From Lepus europaeus (lineage: Eukaryota > Chordata > Mammalia > Lagomorpha > Leporidae), in assembly GCF_033115175.1 (NCBI RefSeq), contig NC_084837.1, positions 72,501,266-72,565,265 of the forward strand: a stretch of 64,000 bases of DNA, in the 5' to 3' direction. Under the pieces are notes generated by a model that saw only the letters and a list, made by a program, of their open reading frames with translations, had not been told where the DNA came from and made no database searches. Positions 1-11,740 of the stretch are shown here, one piece after another; position 1 is the stretch's first letter, and every line of letters begins with the position of its first letter. Made by a program: the position numbers and the translations under genes.

Positions 1-249
1 ATTTTGTATTTACAGTTCACATCAATTTGGACTATTTCAAGTACTTGAGAGCTTGGGGCTTACTAGTTAATGACCATTGCCTATTGTATTGGGCTGCACA
101 GCTCTAGAAAATAAAAGATACTCCTGCAAATCTACAAGTAAAAGGAAACTTAGTGAAAATTTGGGAGAGGATATAATTAACCAGTTAGTGAAGGAGAAAC
201 TTGAACTCATAAGAGATAGTCCATCTCACTAGGAAAAAAAAAAAAAAAA

Positions 250-425
250 AAAAAAACTTTGAACAGTGAGGCATAATTTTATAGCCATCAAATTGGCAAA
301 AGCTAGATATTACTGAGTGTTTGGGGAAAATGTGTAGAAACATGGACTCTTTGACCTCCGGATGGAAATGTAAACTGTTGCAGCCATTCCTAAAGAGCAA
401 TTTGGCTTTCTTAGGCTTGTAGCAA
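250..425 (+). mobile_element. Ancient L1M-like fragment
   Basis: AAATTGGCAAAAG, GTGTAGAAACATGGACTCT, GGAAATGTAAACTG and AGCAATTTGGC keep the order of the L1 ORF2 3' region. The copy is strongly diverged. A 21-A run at about 235-256 precedes it. Confidence 0.5.
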
Positions 426-426
426 T

Positions 427-976
427 ATGGTGTGATGAGAGAAAAATAACACAATGAGGTTTACAGCATAATGGCCATTTATTTAAATTCAAAGGGGCAA
501 ACTCCACATAACCCTACATATTTTATAGAGCTATATACACATCTAAATGAATATATATTAGAGTGAGTGCCTGCAGTAGAGGAAGAAAATGAGATCAGGA
601 ATAAAGATGAAAAAATGTAATATTGCTTACGGTAAAAGCAGCTTCTGACTCTTGTTTTACGGGGGGAAGGTGTTCTGTTTTTCTCACAACTTGGGGATAA
701 AGAAACATTTCTGCTCATCATTTTATTTATTCTCTAAGACAGTCTGGTATGACTTCAATTGTTTCTCTGTGCCAAATTCTCCTGTATCAGTATTTCCAAT
801 CAAGCTTTTGCACCATAGGATTCTAGTTCCTGCTGCACATTTTCACCATCAGCTAAACTCCACACCATAAGCATCATCCTCATCTCCAACCTAGATACCT
901 GCTCCTTCTAAACTGTCCTACTTTTACCACCATTATTCCTTCCATCTATCTAAGAGGAGCATTTATTGTTACCTTT
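427..976. other. No recognised feature
   Basis: AT-rich sequence with no coding frame, repeat or RNA that I can identify. A weak L2-like look at 860-950 is not enough to call. Confidence 0.5.
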
Positions 977-990
977 AACATTTTCCTTTT

Positions 991-1310
991 TTTTTTTTTT
1001 TTTTAATTTGACAGGTAGAACTACAGACAGTGAGAGGGAGAGACAGAAAGGTCTTCCTTCCATTGGTTCACTCCCCAAATGACCACTAAGGCCAGCGCTG
1101 TGCTGATCCGAAGCCAGGAACCAGGTGCTTCTTCCTAGTCTCCCATGCGGGTGCAGGGGCCCAAGCACTTGGGCCATCCTCCACTGCCCTCCCGGGCCAC
1201 AGCAGAGAGCTGGACTGGAAAAGGAGCAACCGAGACTAGAACCCGGTGCCCATATGGGATGCTGGCGCCGCAGGCGGAGGATTAACCAAGTGAGCCATGG
1301 CGCCAGCCCT
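991..1310 (-). mobile_element. CSINE, GACAGG-type, single B-box
   Basis: Near full-length: poly(T), then TTTGACAGGTAGAACTACAG, ending GCCATGGCGCCAGCCC. TSD AAYATTTTCCTTTT at 977-990 and 1311-1324 (one mismatch), which marks a clean L1-mediated insertion. Confidence 0.92.
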
Positions 1311-1324
1311 AATATTTTCCTTTT

Positions 1325-2055
1325 CTTTAACCTTGTAGGCAGTTATTATGACTGCCTTCTAACATTTTCCGGCCTACTTCTTTAGCCCTCTTGTTGGTTC
1401 TGAGAGCTCCTGGTATACTTCCTAAAATTTCTTTGCTGACTTTCACCAGAATTGGTATCTGATGCTTGCAAGTAGAACCTGACTGATCCTTTCTCCACTT
1501 GCAGTTGAAACTTCTTTCCTGGTTGCATATTCTCCATAATCTGAGCCCAGACTTCCTTTCCCATATTCACCAAAGCCACGGCCAGCTCAGTCACTTCCTG
1601 ACTCCAGAAAAGACCACGTTAAATCTTGCTGCTGGAATGACCTACCCTCATGCATCTACCAAATTCCCATTTATGGATTTTTCAAAGTCCTACTCAGGAT
1701 TTGCTCTCACTAGGAAACAATGTGGTCTTTACTGAGTTCCCGTCTTTGAAATCTGTTAGTATTTAGTGTCTGGAATCCACTAATTTTTATATTTGCAGGA
1801 ACATTTGATGGACCATCACCTATCCCCACAAAATTTTTGACCAAGAACTTGGTACCTATTCCACTGTTGGGCAGCTATAGTTAAGAAGTTCTTTTTCACA
1901 TGGGACGGAAATTTTTCATCCTACAACCCATTAGTTCCATTGCCGGTTTCGGCATGGCATGCCAGTAAAGGAAGGCTATCTTGATTACAGATTCTGTGCC
2001 TTAGCTACTGGCTATATCTTCCCTTTTTCTTTCATGTGAGAACTTAGCAAAGTTG
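1325..2055. other. No recognised feature
   Basis: Unique-looking sequence. Short open frames on both strands lack any recognisable domain. Confidence 0.5.
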
Positions 2056-2358
2056 AGGCTGTGGTATGGCACAGAGGGTTAAGCTGCTGCCTGAAGCGTG
2101 GACATCCTGAATAAGAGTGCTGTTTGAGTCCCTGTCACTCTGCTTCTCATCCAGCCCCCTGCTAATACACCTGGAAAAGCTGTGAAAGATGGCTCAAGCA
2201 CTTGGACCCCTGATACTCATGTTGGAAACCGGGATGGATTTCCAATCCCAGCCAATGCAGCCGTTTGGGAAGTGCATCAGCCGATGTAAGATCTCTTTCT
2301 TTATCCCTCCTTCTTTCTTTCTTCTCTTTCATATAAAATAAAATAAATATTAAAAAAA
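2056..2358 (+). mobile_element. CSINE, AATAAA-type, diverged
   Basis: Head GGCTGTGGTATGGCACAGAGG through a CT-rich tract to TAAAATAAAATAAATATTAA. The internal region is diverged. Confidence 0.85.
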
Positions 2359-3195
2359 TCAGTAAGGCTGCCTCAAAGTCTCTATGTTAATGATAAAATA
2401 TGAAAAACCAGTGACAGACAGGCACGCTCTTGGGTACATAAACATGCATATAGGATATGATTTTATAAGCAGTTATGAATCACTTCATATTTGTACTGCT
2501 CATATTTCCCAAAATGATGTTGTGGAAAACTTTGTGAAAAACCTAGCTAAAGTCCAAAGTAAGTCTGTGGTATTCCCCTGATGTAATCTGGAAAAGCCGT
2601 TAATCCAGTACTTGTCTAATTCAGCTAAGGGAAAGGCATGTGACTCAAACTAGCGCTCTGGAATTTGAATTCCTCAGCCGCACGATCTGTTAAACATGGG
2701 TGAGTAGGTATTCATTCACCCTAGCACGGCGCCCTGGCCTGCCTCAAGAGCGCTCTTCAAGTTCCTACTTTTTAGCCCTTGGAGATCACCTATTTCTAAA
2801 TGTTTGCAGGCTAGTTTGGATCCAGCTACCCCACCAAAAAGAAGATAGGTTAGTCTATCCTGGTTTGTTCTTAATGAATCCATGTCAGCTGGCTGACGAC
2901 CAAATTGTGCCTTTTTAAAAGGTCACAAACTGGCTGTTTACTAGACTTTCCCTGATTATAGCAATCAAGCTTTGCAGTTTGCCATTTCCAGAAGCTACAC
3001 TTATCTCCTTTTTGAACATTATAATTCTTGACCATTTCTGGCCTTTTGACACCTCTTCTCCGAATTCTTGAAGGTTATTGATAATAGACTGTAAGAGCTG
3101 CAAGCTTCTTTCACAGCTGGCTTTGGGTCAGGCATTGGAACAACTGTAAGGCAATGACACACTGCACTCACTGTAGGTCGTGATACCCTCACCAC
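2359..3195. other. No recognised feature
   Basis: Intergenic sequence without a supported gene or repeat. Confidence 0.45.
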
Positions 3196-3555
3196 TTGTT
3201 TCCCCTCAATTTGCACTTTAATAATTATTTTTAAATTGTAGAAATGGTAGATGCTCATTATAAAATCATTCAAATATTACAGTAATCTACAAAATAAAAA
3301 TAAAAGTCCTTTTCACAATCAGTCCTAATACCCAGTGTGAACAGACTGGAGTGCATCCTCTAGACATTTGCCATGCATCAATAAACTATTCTTACATAAC
3401 TTGAAAATGACATCATAGCCTACAGGTGGTGCTGCAACTTTTCACCTATTTATCATTATCATCATTATGTGTGAGTCATACAAATGATAAATATTTCAGT
3501 TTTCCAATGAATTTACAGTATTATTTTTTAAACACTGCAAAAATGCACCCTATAC
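3196..3555. repeat. Possible ancient LINE 3' fragment
   Basis: The run with AAATTGTAGAAATGG, CCTAATACCCAGTGTGAAC and CTTTTCACCTATTTATCATTATCATC is reminiscent of old mammalian L1 3' sequences. The similarity is weak and orientation is not assigned. Confidence 0.3.
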
Positions 3556-3558
3556 ATA

Positions 3559-3692
3559 TGAGGGCACTTCAAAAAGATCATGGAAAATGTGTATTATGAA
3601 AAAACTGCACAGATTTCAAAAATTTCTTGCACCCAAAATAGATTTACTTTTCATTGCATTTTACATGAATTTTGTGACGTCTCCTCAAAGAG
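3559..3692. mobile_element. Mariner-like MITE, copy 1
   Basis: About 130 bp bounded by imperfect inverted ends: TGAGGGCACTTCAAAAAGAT at the left and ...ATGAATTTTGTGACGTCTCCTCA at the right. The internal AAAAACTGCACAGATTTCAA matches the copy at 26238-26362 in inverse orientation. It has no coding capacity. Confidence 0.6.
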
Positions 3693-3829
3693 CCATCTTC
3701 CTTCACTTCTTTTTCTATGAAGAGTACAGAGGAAACTGTAGGCACATCAAGGGTTACATAGGGGAAAAAAGAGAGGAAGGGCTCTGCTCTGTCCAATGGT
3801 CACGTTGTTACCCTGACATGGAAATGTAT

Positions 3830-3995
3830 GATTATTTTCATATTTTATTTGATCTTCATAAAAATCTATGAAGTAGATAGACCACACAGTGAAATAATCA
3901 CTATTTTGTAAAGTCTCAGAGGTACTGAATGACCTGCCTCATGTCTCACAAATGGTTAGGGGCAGAGTAAGGTTAAAATCCATGTCTTTCATTTC
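3830..3995 (+). mobile_element. MIR
   Basis: ATTTGATCTTCATAAAAATC, AAATAATCACTATTTTGTAA, CTGCCTCATGTCTCACAAAT and GGGGCAGAGTAAGG follow the MIR 3' half in order (deposit/gut-tRNA type mammal-wide SINE). Confidence 0.65.
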
Positions 3996-4261
3996 TCAGG
4001 CCACTGCTTATTGCTCCCTGGACATCTGCTCTCTGAACCCACATGTGGGAGGAGAATTGGGGTAACCGAAAAAGCTGGTCATGAGGAATGTGCCATGTCA
4101 GCCAGTTGGTGCCACGCTGAGCAGTGTGGGTTTAGGTGCTCTTTTTTTATATGATCAGAAACAAAGAGAATAAAAGTCTTTCCATGTGTTTCCGTGTACA
4201 CCAGTGCTTTATGCTTACGCAGTTGAGACAGTCATAATACGCACATGCACGTGTATCTTCA

Positions 4262-4325
4262 AATGCCAGGCTGGGGTTCTTAACCCTGTCTGCACATTAA
4301 AATCACTTGGAGAGCAGGATCAAGC
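4262..4325 (+). mobile_element. MER5-like DNA transposon fragment
   Basis: GGTTCTTAACCCTGTCTGCA followed by CATTAAAATCACTTGGAGAG is the hallmark of the hAT-Charlie MER5 end. Confidence 0.6.
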
Positions 4326-4374
4326 TTGTGATTATAAAGTAAATTGAAAGTATGTCATTGCAAAAAGTGAAAGA

Positions 4375-4575
4375 AAATAAGAAAGGAGGAAGGAGGTAGG
4401 AATGAAGGAGAGAGGGAGGGTAGGGTGGGAAGTATTATTATGTTCAGTAAGCATGCTAGTGAGGTTTAATGAAAACAAGGAATGAAGAGACTATACCTGG
4501 CAGACCAGCTATGTTCTTAAAGCTGTATATATGAAACCTGTTTCCTTAACATAAATAAATAATTTTTAAAGGAAG
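4375..4575 (+). mobile_element. L1 3'-end-like fragment
   Basis: A purine-rich GGGAGGGTAGGGTGGGAAG is followed by ATTATTATGTTC, TTCTTAAAGCTGTATATATG and CATAAATAAATAATTTTTAA. This resembles an older lagomorph L1 3' terminus. Family assignment is uncertain. Confidence 0.45.
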
Positions 4576-5324
4576 CAATTGGAGAGCTCTAGGAAATAAC
4601 CACAGGGGTGAGGGGTTGGGGCAGGTGTTGGGCCTCAAGTCTCAGATGGTCTGACCCCACTAGGGGAGTGGGAGCCTCTCAGGCGACTCCAAATAACCTG
4701 CATTGTGACTGAAGTTAAACTTCACTATATTTCCAGGAAGAAATATTTCCCTGCTTACCTGCAAGTATGGCCCATTAGAAAGGTTTCTAAGCCCTTGAAT
4801 TTCTTAGACATACTTCCACCCTGCATGGGACCATATGCAGAGATGCCTACAGATCAACAGTTCTGACATCAGCAGACAAGGAAGGGACAGAAAACAGAAA
4901 GCCTCTATTTGAGAACAGTAGAGGGGAAAGGGAGTATCATCGAATGGGAAATAAGAATATTCTTCCTAGGGGAACTTCCACGGAGAAGTAATCTTCTGAG
5001 TGAACAGCAGCCATTAGTACCACAGAGCATCAGGGAGATTGCTGTGCAGTTGTTCCAGGGAAAGGGGGCACTTGTCATTCCCAGGGCCTTCAGTCCTGTT
5101 TTGTCCCTTATTCCTCTTCAGGGATAAAGTAGTAGTGCTTCCCAGCTTAGCTTCTGCTTATAGTTCTAGGATCTTAGCAACCTGAGGTCAATACCATACT
5201 CTGAATTCAGATGAGCCCTTAGGAAACATAATATCCATTGAAAGGATATTTATCTTTTAACCAGGAGGCAACACTTTGAGGGGTACATGTTGAGTGAACT
5301 GAAGTCACCTCTTACAGTAATGTT
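4576..5324. other. No recognised feature
   Basis: No supported gene, RNA or repeat. Confidence 0.45.
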
Positions 5325-5337
5325 TCAATCAAGTTTT

Positions 5338-5403
5338 TTTTTTAATGATTTATTTATTTATTTGAAAGGCAGAGTTACAGAGAAGCAGAGGGGGAGGAAG
5401 GGA

Positions 5404-5451
<48 letters not shown>

Positions 5452-5707
5452 TTCCAACCACTGGTTCACTCCCCAAATGGCTGCAATGGCTAGAGCTGGG
5501 CCTATCCAAAGCCAGGAGCCAAGAGCTTCTTCTGGGTCTCCCATGCGAGTGCAGGGACCCAAGGACTTGGGCCATCTTCTACTGCTTTCCCAGGCCACAG
5601 CAGACAGCTGGATGGGAAGTGGAGCAGCCAGGACTTGAACCAGCATCCATATGGGATGTTGACACTGCAGGCGGCGGCTTTACCCACTACCCTACAGTGC
5701 TAGCCCC
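5338..5707 (-). mobile_element. CSINE, AATAAA-type, with expanded (GA)n
   Basis: Full-length. A long pure GA tract at about 5405-5449 replaces the usual short one. TSD TCAATCAAGTTTT is perfect at 5325-5337 and 5708-5720. Confidence 0.95.
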
Positions 5708-5989
5708 TCAATCAAGTTTTATATTCTTTTTATTTACACTGGAAATAATTGAGAAACTTTCAGAATTTCATCACCCTGGATGAAAGGACACTCACAGATT
5801 TCAAAAACTGCAGTTGTGAGAAAATAACCTAGAGTTTATTCCCATAAACATTATAGACTTAACACATATTAGTGTCAACACAGTTTATATTTCCAGAGAG
5901 GTCACTGGGAAAAAAATACTACCAGGATCCAAGGGCATAAAACATCAAGGAACAAGAGTACTCAATACAAGTAGCTGGAAAAAAAATTT

Positions 5990-6313
5990 AAAGATTGATT
6001 TATTTATTTGAAATGTGGGGTTACAGAGGTAGAAGTGGGGGATTAGGGGAAGGGAGAGGTCTTCCATCCACTGGTTCACTCCCCAAATGGCTGCAATAGC
6101 CAAAGGTGGGCCAATCCTAAACCAGGAGCCTAGAATTTCTTTTGAGTCTCTCACAGGGGTGCAGAGATCCAAGGATTTGGGCCATCTTCCACTGCTTTTC
6201 CAGGCCAAAGCAGAGAGCTGGATCAGAAGTGGAGCAGCCTGGACTCAAACCAGTGCCCATATGGGATGCCGGCACCACAGGTGGTGGCTTTATCTGCTAC
6301 ATTGCACTGGCAA
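5990..6313 (-). mobile_element. CSINE, AATAAA-type
   Basis: Full-length. TSD TGGAAAAAAAATTT at 5976-5989 and 6314-6328 (A-run differs by one). Confidence 0.93.
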
Positions 6314-6676
6314 TGGAAAAAAAAATTTGATAGAAACTAGTAACAGCTCTCAAGTTAAAGAAGAGCAAGAGTTAAACAAGTAGTTTAATAAAGGAGATAT
6401 AATTATTTGTACCCAGGAAATTTTAGGCTATCATTTGGTAAGTATTAAAAGATATTTATGGGTAGGGTAAACCACAATCTCACTACCTGTGATTGAGTCA
6501 GTTTTCTTGGGACACTCCTGATTTTAGTACTGAATGTTCCTTATATTGGGAAAGCCCCCAATCCTGGGCAAACCAGGATAGTGGTCACCCTTCCTGTAGG
6601 CCCATTTTCTTAGAGAATTTATAAATATAACAAAGTATGTTAGTTAAGATCTATCATATACTCAAAATAATTAGAA

Positions 6677-6972
6677 GGGGCCAGTGCTGTGGCGCAGCTG
6701 GTTAATCCCCACTTGTGCCAGCAAGCCATATCAGAGTGTTGGTTCGAGTCCTGGTTGCTCTGCTTCAAATTCAGCTCTCTGTTAATGTGCCTGGGAAGGC
6801 AGCAGATGATGGCCCAAGTGCTTGGGTCCCTGCCACCTATGTGGGAGATCAGGATGGAGTTCGGCCTGGATCGGCCCTGGTTTTGGGGGCCATTTGGGGG
6901 GCACCAGTGAATGAGTGATCTCTCTTTCCTTCTTTCTGTCACTCTGCTTTTCAAATAAATATTCTTTTTTTA
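6677..6972 (+). mobile_element. CSINE, AATAAA-type
   Basis: Head GGGGCCAGTGCTGTGGCGCA to a tail TTTCAAATAAATATTC. Slightly shortened in the 3' third. Confidence 0.92.
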
Positions 6973-7014
6973 AAGTATCTAATAATGGAACTATTTTTAA
7001 AAGGAATGGGCATA

Positions 7015-7371
7015 GGGCCAGCATTGTGAGGCAGAGGGTAAAGCTGCTGCCTGCAACACCAGCATCCCATGTGAGCCCAGCTTGAGTCCTGGCTGCTCCG
7101 CTTCTTATCCAGCTCCCTGCTAATGTCCCTGAGAAAGCAGCAGAGGATGTGCCAAGTGCTTGAGCCCCTGCACCCACGTGGGAGACCTGGAGGAGGCTCC
7201 TGGCTTCTGGCTCCAACCTGGCCCAGGCCCAGCTGTTGCAGCCTTTTGGAGAGTGAACCAGCAGATGGAAGATCATTCTCTCATTTTTTTCCTCTCTCTC
7301 TCTCTTCTTCTCTCTGTAGCTCTGACTTTCAAATAAATAAATAAATAAAAAATCTTTTTTAAAAAAAAAAA
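7015..7371 (+). mobile_element. CSINE, AATAAA-type
   Basis: Full-length, with a CT tract and a 3' run AAATAAATAAATAAATAAAA plus an A-tail. Confidence 0.93.
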
Positions 7372-7546
7372 GGGCACGGGCAGCATGCAGGAAAACCACA
7401 AGGGAGAGAATATTACATCAGAACAGGTAACAGCAGGGTCATCCTTATGACTCCTAGGCTTCAGGTAGTGAGTAGAAGGAGCTGTAGACAGATGGATCCT
7501 GGAGACAGAGGAATGTACCAAGAGGGCCATGTGACTGAGGCTGAGA

Positions 7547-7868
7547 TTTTTTTTTTTTAAGATTTATTTTATTTATTTGAAAGACGGAGTTACAGAAAGA
7601 GGTAGAGACAGAGAGGGAGTCTTCCATCCTATGGTTCACTCTCCAGATGGCTGAAACGGCTTGAGCTGCGCTGATCCAAAGCCAGGAGCCAGGAGCTTCT
7701 TCTGAGTCTCCCATGCAGGTACAGGGACCCAAGGACTTTGACCATCTTCTGCTGCTTTCCCAGGCCACAGCAGAGAGCTGAATTGGAAGTGGAGCAGCCG
7801 GGACTAGAACTGGTGCCCATGTGGGATGCTGGCACTTCAGGCGTTGGCCCTACCCACTATGCCCCAGA
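7547..7868 (-). mobile_element. CSINE, AATAAA-type
   Basis: Full-length antisense copy from poly(T)-AAGATTTATTTTATTT to CCCACTATGCCCCAG. Confidence 0.92.
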
Positions 7869-8629
7869 AAGTAAATTTTTAATTTAAGTCAATTTAAATT
7901 TAAATAGACACTTGTGGCTTTCAGATCTTCTGTAGGGCAGTGTGGGTCTATAAACTGAGGTCAGCTGTGTCAAAGTACCGTGGCAATTGTGTAGAAATCA
8001 AGATGAATTGGATTTCGCAGTGCTCTCATCCTTACCCCAGCTGCTTTGAAAGCTTTTATACTATTGACTATTTTTTCCTTCATAAACTGCTCTCTGTATT
8101 TGGCCTTCGTAATGCTACTCTTTGGTTTTCTCCTTAAATCTCTGTCCATTCCTTCTCATTTTCTTTCATAGATTGGCCTTTTGTACTTGCTCCTTAAATG
8201 TTGTTTCTTGGTATGTGAGGATGCTTTGATCTGCAAATAATAGAAAATTCATTCTAAAGAGATTTTTAAAATAAGGAAATACATCTCACATGGTAAGAAG
8301 TCTAGAGTTCAGGTGACTCAAGGGTCGGTTAATTCTGTAGTCAACTTTGTCATTAAGGTCCCAGGCTCTTTTCTGTATTTCTTTTCTGTCATCCTTAGTG
8401 TGTCAGTTTTGTCCTTGGACTAAACTACTTTCATGGGTTCAAGCCACCTGCTGCAATTCCAGACAGATCCGTATAGAACAACGTTTAGAAGAGGAGGCTA
8501 TCTCTTCTGTAACTTCCGTAGTCCTCTTAGAAAGCTTTTCCAGGAACTCCAATGGCAGAATGTTTACATATATCACCTTCATCAGAGTTACAGATATGGC
8601 TGTGCCTAAACAAATCACTGGTAAGCTAA
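7869..8629. other. No recognised feature
   Basis: Unique-looking intergenic sequence. Confidence 0.45.
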
Positions 8630-8870
8630 TAATAAGTATCTACCCCATTAATCTATAAGTCTATCCTCTTACCAGTATCATATTATCTTGCTCACTATAC
8701 CTCTGTAGTAAATTTTAAAACGGGAGTGAGAATTCTCCAAATCTGTTCTTAGTGAAAGGCAATTTTGGTGATTCTGGGTTCCTTATTTTCCAACGGAATT
8801 TTAAGATCATCTTGTCAATTTCTGCAAAAGTCTTCTTGGGTTTTGATAAGCATTGGTTTATTTGCTTATT
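8630..8870 (-). mobile_element. Old L1M ORF2 fragment
   Basis: ATTAATCTATAAGTCTATCC, CCAGTATCATATTATCTTGC, TGGTGATTCTGGGTTCCTTA and CTTGTCAATTTCTGCAAAAG follow the reverse complement of L1 ORF2. Confidence 0.75.
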
Positions 8871-9412
8871 TATTTACTTTTCTTATTTCCAGGCTTTTAC
8901 AGCTTTTGTCTCCTCCAGGATCTGGAGGGGTAAGTGGATGACTAGTAATATAGCAAAGGCTGGTGTCCGTAGCTTTCACTGGACTGTGGAAGGCCCTCTG
9001 TATTGGCAGGTGGCCAAATATCTTTCCTTTAGGCAGCACATTTGTGGGTTGACGACCCTGTGAAAAACCTCCACATACTTTCTGTGCCGAGTTGATCCTC
9101 TCTCCAGAGGTGACCTTTGGGAATCTTTTCTCACCTTCTGTCCTCTAGTTGCATATCCTCTCTTTTTGGGGAGAAAGGGAGGAAAGCTGTCATTCACTGG
9201 GCAGTTCCCTTGGACAAATTTCTTTTGGACAGCTCATGTCTGGTACATGTAGCCGGCATGTTCATTTGGTCCAGGGAACTCACTCAATCATGCCTTGCCA
9301 AGTGGTGGAAGTGCAGCTCTGCCATCTCTGACTCCTCTTTCCTTACCTGCAACCATCGTAGCTCTAGTCAATCTGCTGCCTTCAGAATTCTCCATTTAAA
9401 GACCGAATTTCT
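8871..9412. other. No recognised feature
   Basis: Short frames on both strands, no domain recognised. Confidence 0.45.
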
Positions 9413-9704
9413 GGGCCAGCATCCCATATGGACGCTGGTTCAAGACCTGCTGCTCTACTTCAGATACAGCTCCCTGCTAATGCACTGGGAAAGCAGCAGC
9501 AGATGGCCCAAGTGCTTGGGCCCATGTGGGAGATCCAGAAAAAACTCCTGGCTCCTGGCTTTGGATCAGCCCAGCCCTGGCCATTGCATCCATTTGGAGA
9601 GTAAACCAGCAGATGGAAAATCTCTCTCTCTCTCTCTCTAACTCTGACCTTCAAATAAAATAAATAAATAAATCTTTAACAAAAAAAAAAAAAAAAAAAA
9701 AAAA
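9413..9704 (+). mobile_element. CSINE, AATAAA-type, head deleted
   Basis: GGGCCAGC joins directly to ATCCCATATGGACGC, so about 40 bases of the tRNA-like head (A-box region) are missing. The rest is complete with a long A-tail (9681-9704). Confidence 0.92.
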
Positions 9705-10190
9705 GAAGCAAATATCTGGCCCAAGGCTCCTGGGACACTTAGGTTCTCCCAGGACTTGCAGGCTCTGCCCTGATAGCAGGCAGGTAGCCTGAGGCAGGCC
9801 CAAGAATTTCTGTAGCTCAGCCAGTATTCCTTCAGTCTGGTAGGCAATCCCAACACCTATCAAGTTTCTCTTAGAATTCTACATTATTGGTTTAGGCGGG
9901 TTTGGAGGAGAAAATGATAAAGGTGCAGAGCTGCTGTTACCCCATATGACCTTCTGTGAACTCAAAAAGGACCTTACTCCTCAAGATACTTTACTGCCAT
10001 CTGCTGGAAAATTTTTATAAAACTATATAAATCACCAACGACTGTGTGATGAATGGTGCCCTCTACAGTTGTACAGTGCACACCTAACCCAACTATAAGG
10101 AGTGTTCCAGAGTTCAAAAATCTCAACACACTTTGCTTCTAAGAATTCCCTTCAATGAGTCTTTTTCTAATAACTCTTTTCTTTCTCTCT
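9705..10190. other. Unique sequence with a CTCF-like motif
   Basis: No gene. ACTGCCATCTGCTGGAA at 9993-10009 resembles the reverse complement of a CTCF core. Confidence 0.4.
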
Positions 10191-10534
10191 TTTAAAAATA
10201 TTTTCTCAGCAGATTCTCTGTTTTTACTGATTTGAAAGGAAGACAGACAAAGAGAGATAAAGAGACACCTTCCATCTGTTTGTTCACTCCCCAAATGCCT
10301 GCAATAGCTCGGGCTAGACCAGGCCAAAGCCAAGAGCCTGGAACTCAATCTAGGTCTCCCACATGGGTGCATGGGATCCAACTACTTGAGCCACTATCTG
10401 CTACCTCTCAGAGTGTGTGCATTAGCAGGAAGCTGAATTAGAAGCAGAGGAGCTGGGACTCAAACCACACACTCTAATAGGGGATGCAGACTTTCCAAGT
10501 GGTGACTTAACTGCTGTGCCAAACACCTGCCCCA
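10191..10534 (-). mobile_element. CSINE, diverged
   Basis: Old copy: TTTGAAAGGAAGACAGAC, TGTTCACTCCCCAAATGCCT, then ACTGCTGTGCCAAACACCTG. The AT-rich tail is eroded. Confidence 0.85.
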
Positions 10535-10539
10535 TCTTG

Positions 10540-10620
10540 AGATTCTTAATTATATTTGCAAAGATCCTATTTCCAACAAGGTCACATTCTTAGGTACCAG
10601 AAGTTAGGATTTGAACTTAT
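10540..10620. repeat. Ancient interspersed repeat, family unassigned
   Basis: GCAAAGATCCTATTTCCAAC followed by AAGGTCACATTC, AGGTACCAGAAGTTAGGA and ACACCATTCAACC is a phrase shared by many mammalian interspersed repeats. I cannot name the family with certainty. Confidence 0.5.
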
Positions 10621-11370
10621 TAGAATGACACCATTCAACCTGCAACACCAGTGATAATCACTCACACTGCGGTTCATACTTTTGTCCAACAAATGAATGA
10701 TTTTCTTCCACAGCTGCCTTCCAGCAGACAGCAGGATCGTATTTGGCCAGTCTGAGTGTGGCTTTGACTTTCCACCGATGTCACCACGAATCACAAGGAA
10801 CACACCCACCTCTGTAGCCAACACTAACAGGGTCATGTTAGGTGTGTAGACTTTGCTGAGGGAATTCACAAGTACCAAATTATCTTGTCCTATATATTTT
10901 GAGAGGTACAAATAAAATTTAAGATATAAAAGACAGCAGAATCTCTTTGAAAATATAGAAAAGTACATTAGAAGATTCCTTCCTAGTTAGTTCAACAGTT
11001 TGTCTGGATATTATAAAATTTTTTTTAGAGTATTCCAATTTCTCAAAAGCTTTAAATATTGTTCTTCAGAAGACATAAATAATCAAAACTTATGAGCTAG
11101 AATGAATCTGCCAAAATACTTTTTTTTTTTTTGCAGGTATAGTGTTGTTTGATGGAGATGGAGGCCTTGTTTCCAGTCACTGAATGACAAGTCAAAGTGC
11201 TTATTATCCTGAGGATTTTAAAGAGCAACCGCTGCATACCTCACTCATTCAGGTCTGAACACAAGGTTCCCACCATCTAATAACGGATTCCTCCATTCAT
11301 AATACCTTTGTTTCTTCCATTTTTCTTTTGGATTAAATTCCTTCTTTCTAAAGAATATCCTTTGTGTTAA
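10621..11370. other. No recognised feature
   Basis: Includes a minus-strand open frame (10968-10582, 128 codons) without a recognisable domain, start context or conserved signature. I treat it as chance. Confidence 0.4.
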
Positions 11371-11573
11371 ATCTGAAGCCAGGAGCCTAGAGCTTCTTCT
11401 GGGTCCCCAATGCAGGTGCAGGGGCCCAAGGACTTGGGCCATCCTCCACTGCTTTCCCAGGCCACAGCAGAGAGCTGGATCAGAAGTTGAGAAGCCAGGA
11501 CTTGAACCGGCACCCATTTGTGATACTGGCACTGCAGGTGGCAGTTTCCCCACTATACCACAGCACAAGCCCC
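11371..11573 (-). mobile_element. CSINE, truncated (tail third missing)
   Basis: Starts abruptly at GAAGCCAGGAGCCTAGAGCT and runs to the head CCACAGCACAAGCCCC. The poly(T)/GA part is absent. Confidence 0.9.
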
Positions 11574-11740
11574 AAAATAAAGGGAACTCTTATGAAGCCA
11601 TTACTAATATTAGAGAATTATCTGTATTTTTCATATTTATGCAATCTATTATTTTCTTTTGAAGTATTTTAAAGAAAATCTTAGGTATCATCAATTAATC
11701 TCTACATCTTTTAGTATGCATTTCTAAAAATAATAGACTT

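Noticed and set aside
6782-7399. 205-codon minus-strand frame
   Set aside because: It is read through two CSINEs; the peptide is SINE-derived (SLVPPKWPPKPG-type) and not a gene. Many other long frames in the window have the same origin.
10582-10968. 128-codon minus-strand frame as a gene
   Set aside because: It overlaps an old interspersed repeat at its 3' side, and the peptide has no recognisable domain or conserved start context.
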